This document shows, piece after piece, positions 46,043-56,091 of a DNA stretch of 64,000 nucleotides. The first letter of the stretch is position 1, and each line of letters begins with the position of its first letter. The notes under the pieces are model-generated. The model was given only the letters and a program-made list of their open reading frames with translations, was not told the origin of the DNA and searched no databases. Location of the stretch: contig JAIYBC010000068.1 in NCBI GenBank assembly GCA_027488845.1, positions 1-64,000 of the forward strand. The letters run 5' to 3'. The stretch is from Verrucomicrobiales bacterium. GTDB lineage: Bacteria > Verrucomicrobiota > Verrucomicrobiia > Limisphaerales > UBA9464. The position numbers and the translations under genes were made by a program.

Positions 46043-46933
46043 TCAGGCCCTGCCGAGGTTCTTGAGGATCTGCACCGTCGAGTGCGCCTTGTTGAGGGTG
46101 TAGAAATGCACGCCGGGCGCGCCTTCCTTCACCAGCTCCTCGATCTGACGCGTGCAGTACTCGATCCCGAAGTCCGTGACCGCGGCATCGTCGTCACCCA
46201 ACTCCTCGAGTCGGGCCAGGAAGGGTTCCGGCAGGCGTGCACCGCACAGTGCGGTGAACTTCTTGGTCTGGTTCCGGGAAAGCACCGGCAGCAGGCCGGC
46301 GATCAACGGGACGTCCACGCCGAGCTTCCGGGTCAGGTGGTCGCGGAACTCGAGGTAGTCGGCGTTGTTGAAGAACAGCTGGGTCACGACGAACTGGGCG
46401 CCCTTCCGGATCTTGTCGGCGAGGTGGTCCCAATCGACGTGTTTGCCGCCGGACTGGTTGATGTGGCCTTCCGGGAAGCCCGCGGTGCCGATGCTGAAGT
46501 CGCCGCGTTCCTTGAGGTAGGCCACCAGTTCCGAGGAGTAGCGGAAGCCGCCTTCGGTCTGCACCCATTCGCCGCCGCCGGGCGGATCGCCGCGCAGTGC
46601 GAGCAGGTTCTTCACGCCGCGTCCGGCCGCCTCGTCCACCACCGAGGCCAGTTCCGCCCGGGTCGCATTCACGCAGGTGAGATGCATCATCGTGGTCAGG
46701 TCGAACTCGCGTTGGATGCGGTCGACGATCCCGATGGTCTTGTCGCGTGTGGAGCCGCCGGCGCCGTAGGTCACCGAGCAGTAGTCGGGCTTCGCCGCCA
46801 CCAACGCCGGGATGGTGTTCTGGAAGAGGTTCCGCTCGCCTTCGTCCGTCTTCGGCGGAAAGAACTCGATCGAGAAGGAAGGACGTCCCTTGGAATGGTT
46901 TTCCCGATGGATCTCGTGGATGTGGCGAATCAT
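46043..46933 (-). CDS. metF: methylenetetrahydrofolate reductase
   Basis: A 296-residue flavoenzyme reducing 5,10-methylene-THF to 5-methyl-THF for methionine synthesis. MetF hallmarks are FSIEFFPPKTDEGERNLFQ near the start (catalytic Glu), SVTYGAGGSTRDKTI, HLTCVNATRAEL, LALRGDPPGGG and FVVTQLFFNNADYLEFRD. The (beta/alpha)8-barrel length is normal. The ATG at 46933 is preferred over one 36 bases upstream. It is not in a methionine operon here. Its upstream region is AT-rich with a short direct repeat that may bind a regulator. Confidence 0.96.
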   Translation of the reverse strand: MIRHIHEIHRENHSKGRPSFSIEFFPPKTDEGERNLFQNTIPALVAAKPDYCSVTYGAGGSTRDKTIGIVDRIQREFDLTTMMHLTCVNATRAELASVVDEAAGRGVKNLLALRGDPPGGGEWVQTEGGFRYSSELVAYLKERGDFSIGTAGFPEGHINQSGGKHVDWDHLADKIRKGAQFVVTQLFFNNADYLEFRDHLTRKLGVDVPLIAGLLPVLSRNQTKKFTALCGARLPEPFLARLEELGDDDAAVTDFGIEYCTRQIEELVKEGAPGVHFYTLNKAHSTVQILKNLGRA

Positions 46934-46962
46934 CGGCCACGACACTGCCGGGGTCGGCCTGG

Positions 46963-46981
46963 AAATCAATACTCAAATCAA
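46963..46981 (-). promoter_or_regulatory. direct repeat in the metF control region
   Basis: AAATCAA occurs at 46963-46969 and 46975-46981, spaced 12 bases (TTGATTT on the coding strand), within a locally AT-rich patch 30-48 bases before the metF start. It could be part of the promoter or a regulator site. No known methionine regulator motif is matched. Confidence 0.25.
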
Positions 46982-47056
46982 CGAATCAGGATGGGATGAT
47001 ATGTCGTTTCCGTGATGAGGTGTCTGAAAAAGGAGGCGGGGTGTAGGAAGGCGGGC

Positions 47057-47085
47057 TTGAGTCGGGGCTGGGGACGGACTAGCAA
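47057..47085 (+). promoter_or_regulatory. candidate promoter giving a leaderless oxidoreductase mRNA
   Basis: TTGAGT (47057-47062), 17-base spacer, TAGCAA (47080-47085). The ATG lies only 5 bases after the -10 box, so transcription would begin at or within the start codon. Confidence 0.45.
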
Positions 47086-47090
47086 CGGGC

Positions 47091-48455
47091 ATGACTCGCC
47101 GCCGCTTCATCCAATCGGGCACCCTTGCGTCCGCGCTCAGCTTCGTTCCCACGACCTTTGCCCAGGAGCGTCCGCTCCGGGTGGGCCTGATCGGCACGGG
47201 GTGGTACGGGAAGGGGAGTCTGTTCCGGGCGCTGCAGGTGGCGCCGATCGAGGTGGTCTCGCTGTGCGACACCGACAGCCGGATGCTCAACGAGGCGGCG
47301 GAACTGGTCGCCCAACGCCAGAAGTCCGGGAAGAAGCCGCGGCTCTACCCGGACTTCCGCAAGGCCATCGCCGAAGGGGATGTGGACGTGATGATGGTTT
47401 CGACGCCGGATCATTGGCATGCGGTGCCGGCGATCGCGGCGATGAAGGCGGGGATGGACGTCTACTGCGAGAAGCCGACCGGCGTGGACGTGGTGGAGAG
47501 CCAGTCGATGGTGGCGGCGGCGCGGAAGTACAACCGGATCGTGCAGGTGAACACCCAGCGCCGCAGCACGCCGCACCTGATCGAGGCGAAGGATGAGATC
47601 ATCGCCGCCGGCAAGCTGGGCAAGATCCAGAAGGTCGAGATCGGCGTGTGGTGGCACATGCGGAACCGCGACACGTTGGCGACGGCTCCGGACATGGCTC
47701 CGCCCGAGACCCTGGACTACGAGATGTGGACCGGTCCGGCTCCGATGAAGCCCTATTCGAGGATCCATCATCCCCGGGGCTGGCGTGCCTTCAACGAATA
47801 CGGGAACGGGATCGTGGGCGACATGTGCGTGCACATGCTGGACATGGTGCGTTGGCTCCTGGGTTTGGGCTGGCCGGAGGAGATCACCTCGTGGGGAGGC
47901 ATCCTGAACGACCGTGCGGCCCGGGCGAACATCAGCGACACCCAGACGGCGATCTTCAAGTATCCCGACTTCGACGTGACCTGGAACCACAAGACCTGGG
48001 GTCGTTCGCCGGAGCCCGACCCGGACTTCCAGTGGTTTGGAACGATCCACGGGGAGAAGGGCACGCTGAAGTGCAGCGTCTTCAAGTACGAGTTCACGCC
48101 GGCCGGCGCCAGCAAGCCGGAGCGGAGCCGGAAGGCGCTGCTGGAGTTCGACAAGTATCCCGAGGACGAGACCGAGAAGGACCTGGAGCGGCATGTGGCC
48201 TCGGCCATGCGCGGGCACTGGAGGAACTTCCTCGAGGCACGCCAGAAGCGGGGCTCGATGCTGCCCGTGGCCGACATCGAGCAGGCGCACATCTCGAGCA
48301 GTTCCTGCTTTTTGGCTAATATGTCGATGAAGCTGGGCCGATCGCTCAGGTGGGATCCGAAGGCCCATTTGGTGTTGGGCGACTCCGAAGCCAACTCGTT
48401 GTTGGCCAGGCCTTACCGTGGACCGTGGGAGCACCCGAATCCGGCCTCGATCTGA
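47091..48455 (+). CDS. Tat-exported Gfo/Idh/MocA family oxidoreductase
   Basis: A 454-residue NAD(P)-dependent oxidoreductase. The N-terminus MTRRRFIQSGTLASALS carries the twin-arginine export motif, common in PVC members. The dinucleotide fold has GLIGTGWYGKGSL near residue 33, VSTPDHWHAVPAIAAMKAG and the family CEKPTG motif (active-site Lys). The C-terminal domain includes GWRAFNEYGNGIVGDMCVHMLDM, with likely catalytic His. Such enzymes oxidise or epimerise sugars; the exact substrate is unknown. The promoter is so close to the ATG that a leaderless mRNA is likely. Confidence 0.9.
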   Translation: MTRRRFIQSGTLASALSFVPTTFAQERPLRVGLIGTGWYGKGSLFRALQVAPIEVVSLCDTDSRMLNEAAELVAQRQKSGKKPRLYPDFRKAIAEGDVDVMMVSTPDHWHAVPAIAAMKAGMDVYCEKPTGVDVVESQSMVAAARKYNRIVQVNTQRRSTPHLIEAKDEIIAAGKLGKIQKVEIGVWWHMRNRDTLATAPDMAPPETLDYEMWTGPAPMKPYSRIHHPRGWRAFNEYGNGIVGDMCVHMLDMVRWLLGLGWPEEITSWGGILNDRAARANISDTQTAIFKYPDFDVTWNHKTWGRSPEPDPDFQWFGTIHGEKGTLKCSVFKYEFTPAGASKPERSRKALLEFDKYPEDETEKDLERHVASAMRGHWRNFLEARQKRGSMLPVADIEQAHISSSSCFLANMSMKLGRSLRWDPKAHLVLGDSEANSLLARPYRGPWEHPNPASI

Positions 48456-48490
48456 CCCTTTTCGAAGGGGGGTTGCGATCCGTCGATTCT

Positions 48491-48501
48491 GATAAATTAT
48501 C
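48491..48501. promoter_or_regulatory. AT-rich palindrome before the desaturase gene
   Basis: GATAAATTATC is a perfect odd palindrome 29-39 bases before the desaturase ATG and is followed by a T-run (CTCGTTTTTTG). Together they are the most AT-rich spot nearby. It may overlap the -10 region (a TTGCGA lies at 48473-48478) or bind a regulator of membrane lipid composition. Confidence 0.3.
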
Positions 48502-48529
48502 TCGTTTTTTGCGTCGTGATGGGCGAACG

Positions 48530-49444
48530 ATGGTGTTGGTGATCCGTTCCTCTACCCATCCGGCGCCGACCAGTGCCGGTGTTCGTCGTACGCAGATCTT
48601 CACTCTGATCGCGATTCTGGTGCCGTGGCTGGGCTTCCTCACGGCGGGCGTCCTCGCTTGGAACCGCATCATGGGGTGGACCGATCTCGCATTGTTTTTC
48701 GTGATGTACCTGATCGCCGGTTTCGGCATCACGGGCGGCTACCATCGCCTGTTCACCCATCGGAGCTTCCAGTGTCCGACGTGGGTCCGGTTCCTCTTCG
48801 GAGTCGCCGGTTCGATGGCCGTCCAAGGTCCGCTGTTCTTCTGGGTGGCGACCCACCGGCGTCATCACCAGTACAGCGACGTCGACGGCGACCCGCATTC
48901 CCCGCATGAACACGGCGAAGGCATGGTCGGCTTGGTGAAGGGATTCTGGCACGCCCACCTCGGCTGGATGTTCCGGGGCGCCGACGCCATGGCCACCCGC
49001 AGTCTCCCCGACCTTTCCCGTGACGGCACGGCCCGCCTGATCCACCGCGGATTCCTCGTCTGGGCTCTGGCTGGCATGGTGATCCCGGCCATCCTGGGTG
49101 GCTTGATCCAGCAGAGCTGGATGGGCGCGCTGACCGGATTCCTCTGGGGCGGCCTCGCCCGCATCTTCGTCACGCACCACGCGACCTGGAGCGTCAACTC
49201 GATCTGCCACCTCTGGGGTACGCGCGATTTCGCGACCCGGGACGACAGCCGGAACAATCCTGCCGTGGCGCTCGTGTCCCTCGGTGAGGGTTGGCACAAC
49301 AACCACCATGCCCATCCCCAGTCGGCCCGGCATGGCCTCCGTTGGTTCCAGCTCGATCCGACCTGGATCCTGATCTGGACCCTGCTGCGCCTGCGCCTCG
49401 CTTCGAACGTTCAGTTGGCGCGCGCTGGAACCGCGCCGGCCTGA
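48530..49444 (+). CDS. fatty-acid (acyl-CoA) desaturase
   Basis: A 304-residue membrane di-iron enzyme introducing a double bond into saturated acyl chains. All three His boxes are present: HRLFTH (near residue 75), HRRHHQ (near 110) and HNNHHAH (near 260). Four hydrophobic helices flank them in the delta-9 desaturase pattern. The ATG at 48530 is preferred; upstream frames run back into the previous gene. A strong terminator follows 88 bases after the stop. Likely regulated by temperature or membrane state (general family knowledge, not seen here). Confidence 0.93.
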   Translation: MVLVIRSSTHPAPTSAGVRRTQIFTLIAILVPWLGFLTAGVLAWNRIMGWTDLALFFVMYLIAGFGITGGYHRLFTHRSFQCPTWVRFLFGVAGSMAVQGPLFFWVATHRRHHQYSDVDGDPHSPHEHGEGMVGLVKGFWHAHLGWMFRGADAMATRSLPDLSRDGTARLIHRGFLVWALAGMVIPAILGGLIQQSWMGALTGFLWGGLARIFVTHHATWSVNSICHLWGTRDFATRDDSRNNPAVALVSLGEGWHNNHHAHPQSARHGLRWFQLDPTWILIWTLLRLRLASNVQLARAGTAPA

Positions 49445-49532
49445 ATCGCTTCAGGCGGGCCGGAACCCCACGCTTGGGCACAAGGCCCTCGGAGGAGGAT
49501 GGCAAGGAGCCCGTGGGTTTCTGTCGAATGAG

Positions 49533-49560
49533 CCGACCAAGGTCCATTGGTCGGTTTTTT
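49533..49560 (+). terminator. intrinsic terminator after the desaturase gene
   Basis: A perfect 8-bp stem CCGACCAA (49533-49540) / TTGGTCGG (49547-49554) with loop GGTCCA is followed directly by six T residues. It is the most canonical intrinsic terminator in the window. The 281-base gap containing it has no gene. Confidence 0.85.
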
Positions 49561-49650
49561 CGTTCCGTGGCGGACTCCCTTTTGGCGTCTTGATTCCCAG
49601 TCAGCGGATCCCGCAGAAGGAGAGGCTGGTCGCCGCGATTGCCAACGGAA

Positions 49651-49674
49651 AAGGGCGACCCTCAGGATGCCCTT
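49651..49674 (-). terminator. weak terminator after gcvT
   Basis: A 6-bp stem AAGGGC (49651-49656) / GCCCTT (49669-49674) is followed on the minus strand by TTCCGTT. It lies 52 bases beyond the gcvT stop. Plausible but weaker than the neighbouring terminator. Confidence 0.35.
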
Positions 49675-49725
49675 CCGGTTGGTTGGGTTCCACGATCCCA
49701 CCCCGTGAGCGGGGGCGGCCGGCGT

Positions 49726-50859
<1,134 letters not shown>

Positions 50860-50992
50860 GGTCGGAGAGTGCCCCAGCTTCGGAATCCGGGCGAAGGAAT
50901 TTCCGGGGACATGGCCACGACCCTGACCTTGGGTTTGGCGGTTGCCCGGACCGTGGGACCGGATGAAGCTTTGTCGCCGCCTTTCCACACCC

Positions 50993-51757
50993 ATGACCCC
51001 CGTCCAAGCCGCAGAACTGCTCGACCGTTTCCAACGTGGCGAAACCGACCGCGACTCGGTGCTGAGGGCCTTTCAATCGGCGCCGGTATCCGAACTCGGC
51101 TTCGCCGCGGTCGACCTGCACCGCACCCTCCGCAAGGGGTTTCCGGAGGTGATCTACGGCGCCGGCAAGACGCCCGAGCAGGTGGTCGCCATCGCCGAGA
51201 AGGTGGTGGGAGTCGACAACCGCGTCCTGGTCACCCGGGTCGGCCCCGAGCATGCGCGGCTTTTCCTGGAACGGTTCCCCGCCGGCGTCCACCACGCGGC
51301 GGCGCGTTGCCTCACTCTGGAAACCTCCCCGCTGAAGCCGCGCTCCGGCGAGATCGCGGTGGTCGCCGCCGGCACCAGCGACCTGCCGGTGGCCGAGGAG
51401 GCCGCCATCACCGCCGAGTTCATGGGGAATCCGGTCCGGCGCATCTACGACGTCGGCGTCGCCGGGATCCACCGGCTCTTCGCGCGGTTGCCCGAGATCC
51501 AGGCGGCCCGCGTGGTGATCGTGGTGGCCGGAATGGAGGCCGCCCTGCCCAGCGTCGTCGGCGGACTGGTGGGACGTCCCATCATCGGTGTCCCGACCAG
51601 TGTCGGCTACGGCTCCCATCTCGGTGGCCTGACGGCGCTGCTGGGGATGCTGAACTCGTGTGCCAGCGGCCTGACTGTGGTGAACATCGACAACGGCTTT
51701 GGCGCGGGCTACGCCGCGAACGCGATCAACGCCCTGTCGGATTCCGCATCGCGCTGA
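50993..51757 (+). CDS. larB: nickel-pincer cofactor biosynthesis protein LarB
   Basis: A 254-residue protein related to PurE. In lactate-racemase cofactor synthesis LarB carboxylates and hydrolyses nicotinic acid adenine dinucleotide. Family features are LHRTLRKGFPEVIYGAGKTP near residue 40, the PurE-like GTSDLPVAEEAAITAEFMGN and GMEAALPSVVGGLV, ending in GVPTSVGYGSHLGGLTALLG and NIDNGFGAGYAA. larC and larE are not adjacent. Interestingly, the NAD genes nadD and nadA follow within 1 kb, supplying the pathway's precursor. Confidence 0.92.
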   Translation: MTPVQAAELLDRFQRGETDRDSVLRAFQSAPVSELGFAAVDLHRTLRKGFPEVIYGAGKTPEQVVAIAEKVVGVDNRVLVTRVGPEHARLFLERFPAGVHHAAARCLTLETSPLKPRSGEIAVVAAGTSDLPVAEEAAITAEFMGNPVRRIYDVGVAGIHRLFARLPEIQAARVVIVVAGMEAALPSVVGGLVGRPIIGVPTSVGYGSHLGGLTALLGMLNSCASGLTVVNIDNGFGAGYAANAINALSDSASR

Positions 51758-51835
51758 ACCGGTGCCGTCCATCGGGCGAAGACGGACCTCACGAAGAGAC
51801 GCGGAGGTCGGGTTTCGCGCGTCGGGCGTCGGGCT

Positions 51836-52465
51836 TCAGGAAGCGTGCGTGGTGCGGTAGAGGCCGTGGGATCGGATCGCCTCGCCGATTCCCGGCGGCA
51901 CCAGATGGTCGATGGGAAGCCCGTCCTTCACACGGGAACGGATCTCGGAGGAGGAGACCTTGAGCGGCCATCCGCGCAGGTGCACAAGACGCCATGGACC
52001 GCCCCGTTCGACGGCGGGTTCCCCGGGGCGTGGGATCACGAGGAACGTCACCGCCGCCGCCAAGGCCGCCGCCTCGCGCCATTCGTCGAGCTTCGCCACG
52101 TGGTCGGCGCCGATGAGCCAGAAGAGTTCCGCCTGCGGATGTCTCCGCTGGAACTCGCGCACCGTGTCGATGCTGTAGCTGACGCCGCCGCGGTCGATCT
52201 CCAGCGTGTCGACCTCCATCCGGGTGCGCCCGGCCAGCGCCTGCCTCAGGAGCGCGGCGCGCCGTTCCGGCGGGGCCGGTTCGAGGCCCGGCTTGAACGG
52301 GGACCGGCCCGCCGGGATGAAGGCGAGCCGGTCCAACCGCAACTCCTCCATCGCCGCGGTGGCCACCAGGAGATGGCCGAGGTGCACCGGGTCGAACGAG
52401 CCCCCATAGAGGCCCAGCCGCCGCGGTTGCGGTCGGACGTTGGACTGGATTGGGCCCTCGGACAT
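51836..52465 (-). CDS. nadD: nicotinate-nucleotide adenylyltransferase
   Basis: A 209-residue enzyme making deamido-NAD from nicotinate mononucleotide and ATP. The nucleotidyltransferase signature GGSFDPVHLGHL near residue 21 (His-x-x-His) and the C-terminal SSSEIRSRVKDG (the 'ISST' motif) are diagnostic. LFWLIGADHVAKLDEW is also typical. The ATG at 52465 is chosen; longer upstream frames overlap the divergent nadA. It is divergent from nadA with 124 bases between starts, pairing two steps of the same pathway. Confidence 0.95.
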   Translation of the reverse strand: MSEGPIQSNVRPQPRRLGLYGGSFDPVHLGHLLVATAAMEELRLDRLAFIPAGRSPFKPGLEPAPPERRAALLRQALAGRTRMEVDTLEIDRGGVSYSIDTVREFQRRHPQAELFWLIGADHVAKLDEWREAAALAAAVTFLVIPRPGEPAVERGGPWRLVHLRGWPLKVSSSEIRSRVKDGLPIDHLVPPGIGEAIRSHGLYRTTHAS

Positions 52466-52553
52466 CGGAGTCTCGGCATCGTCCGTCCGTGGAACCGCGT
52501 CCGCAAGCTCGCCCGATGGAGGCGGGGCGTCCGGCGACGTGGTGGTGACGCGC

Positions 52554-52582
52554 TTGGCAGGACCGGCGTCCGGTCCTAGCCT
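52554..52582 (+). promoter_or_regulatory. candidate nadA promoter, near-leaderless
   Basis: TTGGCA (52554-52559), 17-base spacer, TAGCCT (52577-52582). The nadA ATG is 7 bases after the -10 box, so the mRNA would begin at about the start codon. Confidence 0.45.
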
Positions 52583-52589
52583 GCGTCCC

Positions 52590-53591
52590 ATGTTCAATGC
52601 GTCGGAGGTCCAGCCATCCCTCGTCCGTCGTCCCGTGCCGCCCGAGCGGCTGGACTTCCTTTCCCGCGAGATCCTCGCGCTGAAGAAGTCGATGAACGCG
52701 GTGGTCCTGGCGCACAACTACCAGGTGCCCGAGATCCAGGACGTGGCGGACTTCGTGGGCGACTCGCTGGGGTTGTCGCAGCAGGCGGCGAAGACCGAGG
52801 CGGACGTCATCGTGTTCTGCGGCGTGCACTTCATGGCCGAGACGGCGAAGATCCTGAACCCGTCGAAGAAGGTGATCCTGCCCGACCTCGACGCCGGCTG
52901 TTCCCTCGAGGCGAGCTGTCCGGCTCCGAAGCTGAAGGCGTTGCAGGACACGAACCCGAACTTCTACACGATCGCCTACATCAACTGCTCGGCCGAGGTG
53001 AAGGCGTTGAGCGACTGCATCGTGACCAGCGGCAACGCGGTGAAGATCGTCGAGCACGCGCCGAAGGGCAGGGATCTCCTCTTCGTTCCGGACGAGAACC
53101 TGGGCGGCTGGGTGATGGAGCAGACCGGACGTCCGATGACGCTGTGGAAGGGCGACTGCTACGTGCATGTCGAGTGGACGCACCAGGCGATCACGCGGAT
53201 CCGCCAGCAGTTCCCGGGGGCGCCGGTGGTGGCCCATCCCGAGTGCCCGAAGGCGGTCCGCATGTTGGCCGACGAGGTGTGCTCGACCGAGAAGATGGTG
53301 CAGTGGTGCCGGAAGACCTCCGCGGTGGACATCATCATCGCCACCGAGGCCGGCATGCTGCACCGGCTGAAGAAGGAGTGCCCGGGCAAGAACTTCATCC
53401 CGGCACCGACCGACCGTTGCGCCTGCAACGAATGCCGTTTCATGAAGATGAACACGCTCGAGAAGCTGCACGCCTGCATGCAGCAGGGCGGCCCGGAGGT
53501 GGTCCTGTCTCCGGAGATCATCGCCCGGGCGCGTCGGCCCATCGAGCGGATGCTCGAGATCAGCGCCTTGCCCATGGAGAACGCCGGTTGA
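52590..53591 (+). CDS. nadA: quinolinate synthase
   Basis: A 333-residue [4Fe-4S] enzyme condensing iminoaspartate with dihydroxyacetone phosphate to quinolinate, the start of de novo NAD synthesis. The family opening MNAVVLAHNYQVPEIQDVAD is clear. The three cluster cysteines are expected at Cys104 (DLDAGCSLE), Cys219 (HPECPKAV) and Cys282 (NECRFMKMNTLEKL). PTDRCAC precedes the last. It is divergent from nadD and has its own promoter; nadB and nadC are not in the window. Confidence 0.96.
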   Translation: MFNASEVQPSLVRRPVPPERLDFLSREILALKKSMNAVVLAHNYQVPEIQDVADFVGDSLGLSQQAAKTEADVIVFCGVHFMAETAKILNPSKKVILPDLDAGCSLEASCPAPKLKALQDTNPNFYTIAYINCSAEVKALSDCIVTSGNAVKIVEHAPKGRDLLFVPDENLGGWVMEQTGRPMTLWKGDCYVHVEWTHQAITRIRQQFPGAPVVAHPECPKAVRMLADEVCSTEKMVQWCRKTSAVDIIIATEAGMLHRLKKECPGKNFIPAPTDRCACNECRFMKMNTLEKLHACMQQGGPEVVLSPEIIARARRPIERMLEISALPMENAG

Positions 53592-53628
53592 ATCCGGAGC
53601 GGACCTGTTCCTTCACCGTCCATCCGAC

Positions 53629-54069
53629 ATGTCGATGAATCGCCTCCCGTTCGCACCCTCCGCGCTCCTCGTCTCCATCCTGTTCACCGGCTGCTGCACG
53701 CGTCTGCCGGCCGGCAAGCCGGACGTGGACACGGCCTTGGAGGCCGACCGGGCGTTCGCGCGGTTGGCCGCGGCCGAGGGACCTTCCGTCGCGTACGGCC
53801 GGTTCGCGGACGCGCGTTCGCTCCGGATCGAGCCGACCGGCCCCAACATCGAGGGCCGCGAATCCCTGGTGAAGGAGCTCGCCGGATTGGGACGTGGGGA
53901 AATGACCTGGACGCCGCGGGCCGGCGAGCAGTCCGGTGAGCTGGGCTGGACCTGGGGCGATTTCCAGGTCGTCACACCGAAGGGGCCAAGGACCGGCCGC
54001 TACCTGACCGTCTGGAGGAAGACCCGGGACGGATGGAAGGTTGCCGCGGACTTCGGTGCCGCGCCGTAG
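53629..54069 (+). CDS. lipoprotein with NTF2/SnoaL-like domain
   Basis: A 146-residue exported lipoprotein. The signal peptide ends at the lipobox LFTGC (Cys22). The mature protein starts with [20 protein letters not shown], the usual beginning of DUF4440/SnoaL-like NTF2 folds, and ends [20 protein letters not shown], their usual last strands. Such domains bind small hydrophobic ligands or act as enzyme subunits; function unknown. It follows nadA by 37 bases. Confidence 0.75.
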   Translation: MSMNRLPFAPSALLVSILFTGCCTRLPAGKPDVDTALEADRAFARLAAAEGPSVAYGRFADARSLRIEPTGPNIEGRESLVKELAGLGRGEMTWTPRAGEQSGELGWTWGDFQVVTPKGPRTGRYLTVWRKTRDGWKVAADFGAAP

Positions 54070-54278
54070 CCGGAAGGGTTCGGAAGAGATCGGTACGCCA
54101 CGCCGCGAAGCCGCCGGGGCGGGAAGGAGATCCGACTTACGCCGCCGTGGCCTGGAGCCGGGCTTTGCAACCACGGGTACGAAGGGTGCGAAGTCGGACC
54201 TCACCCCGAAGAGGGGTGGTTTGGCGGCAAATGCGCTTGATTGGCCGGCCGTCGCTTTCGATGGTTTGGTTCACCTCC

Positions 54279-55352
<1,074 letters not shown>

Positions 55353-55371
55353 GTCCGGGAGGACTTACCGC

Positions 55372-55415
55372 AAAGCCGGGTGCCTGCGAAACAGGGACCC
55401 GGCTTTGGCGTTTTC
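55372..55415 (+). terminator. long two-part hairpin terminator
   Basis: The outer 10-bp stem AAAGCCGGGT (55372-55381) / ACCCGGCTTT (55397-55406) encloses an inner CCTG-CGAAA-CAGG stem, giving 14 pairs with only single-base mismatches. It is followed by GGCGTTTTC. It probably ends the TIM-barrel gene transcript. Confidence 0.7.
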
Positions 55416-55570
55416 GGGGTTTGGGTAGGAAGGGGAGGGAAGGAAAGGGCCCTGCCGGGAAACGACCGTTGTTGTGGATCCGAATGAATCCGTGGGATCC
55501 GTGTCCTCACCCAAAGCGCAAGCGGACTCCCGCACTCCAGGACGCTCCCGCGCTTCCAAAGGGGGCTCTT

Positions 55571-55948
55571 CTACCGACCACTTTGGAATGACCAATCGGT
55601 CACCTCGAAGGGAACCGGCCGCCATGACTGCCACCAGACCGTCGTTTCCGCCTTCTGCGTCGTGCCGCCGACCTTCACCGTCAGCTTGAGGGCGTAGTTC
55701 ATCCCGGCCACGACCTGCTGCGAGGCCTCGTCGATGGAGACCAAGGTCACGGGCTTGCCCGAGTTCCAGGAGGCGGACTTGACCGCGGCCTCGGCGGCCT
55801 TGCGGACGTTTTCGTCCTGGGCCGACACCTTGGACCATCCGCCGGCGATGGCGTTCTCGTTGGGCTGGGACTTCGGGTTGGGCTCGTTCTGGCAACCGGC
55901 GACTCCGATGAGGGCGAAGAGCGCGGCGAGTTTGATGGAGGCATTCAT
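55571..55948 (-). CDS. cystatin-like lipoprotein
   Basis: A 125-residue lipoprotein. The signal peptide ends at the lipobox VAGC (Cys19). The mature part looks like a cystatin (family I25 cysteine-protease inhibitor). It has an N-terminal GGW (residues 37-39), the helix ENVRKAAEAAVKSA, the central loop QQVVAGMNY with canonical QVVAG at 78-82, and a Trp-rich C-terminal hairpin VWWQSWRPVPF. All three papain-contact regions are thus present. Such inhibitors are rare in bacteria. Start chosen at the ATG at 55948, with AAGGA adjacent. The gene stands alone, divergent from hisS. Confidence 0.8.
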   Translation of the reverse strand: MNASIKLAALFALIGVAGCQNEPNPKSQPNENAIAGGWSKVSAQDENVRKAAEAAVKSASWNSGKPVTLVSIDEASQQVVAGMNYALKLTVKVGGTTQKAETTVWWQSWRPVPFEVTDWSFQSGR

Positions 55949-56091
55949 TCCTTGAATGGTCGGGACCAGCCGGGCCGGATTCATCGGGGAATACTTGGGG
56001 ACCTGGGACGACGGGCAACTCCGGAATGTCGGGAGGGCGGGTCGGGGAGCGATGGCAGCGGGCTTGCGGCCCTCTGGTGGAAGCGGCTTGA

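Noticed and set aside
43603-46065. 820-residue plus-strand frame opposite the haem-domain gene
   Set aside because: Shadow frame with no domains; the minus-strand gene has a signal peptide, propeller and CxxCH.
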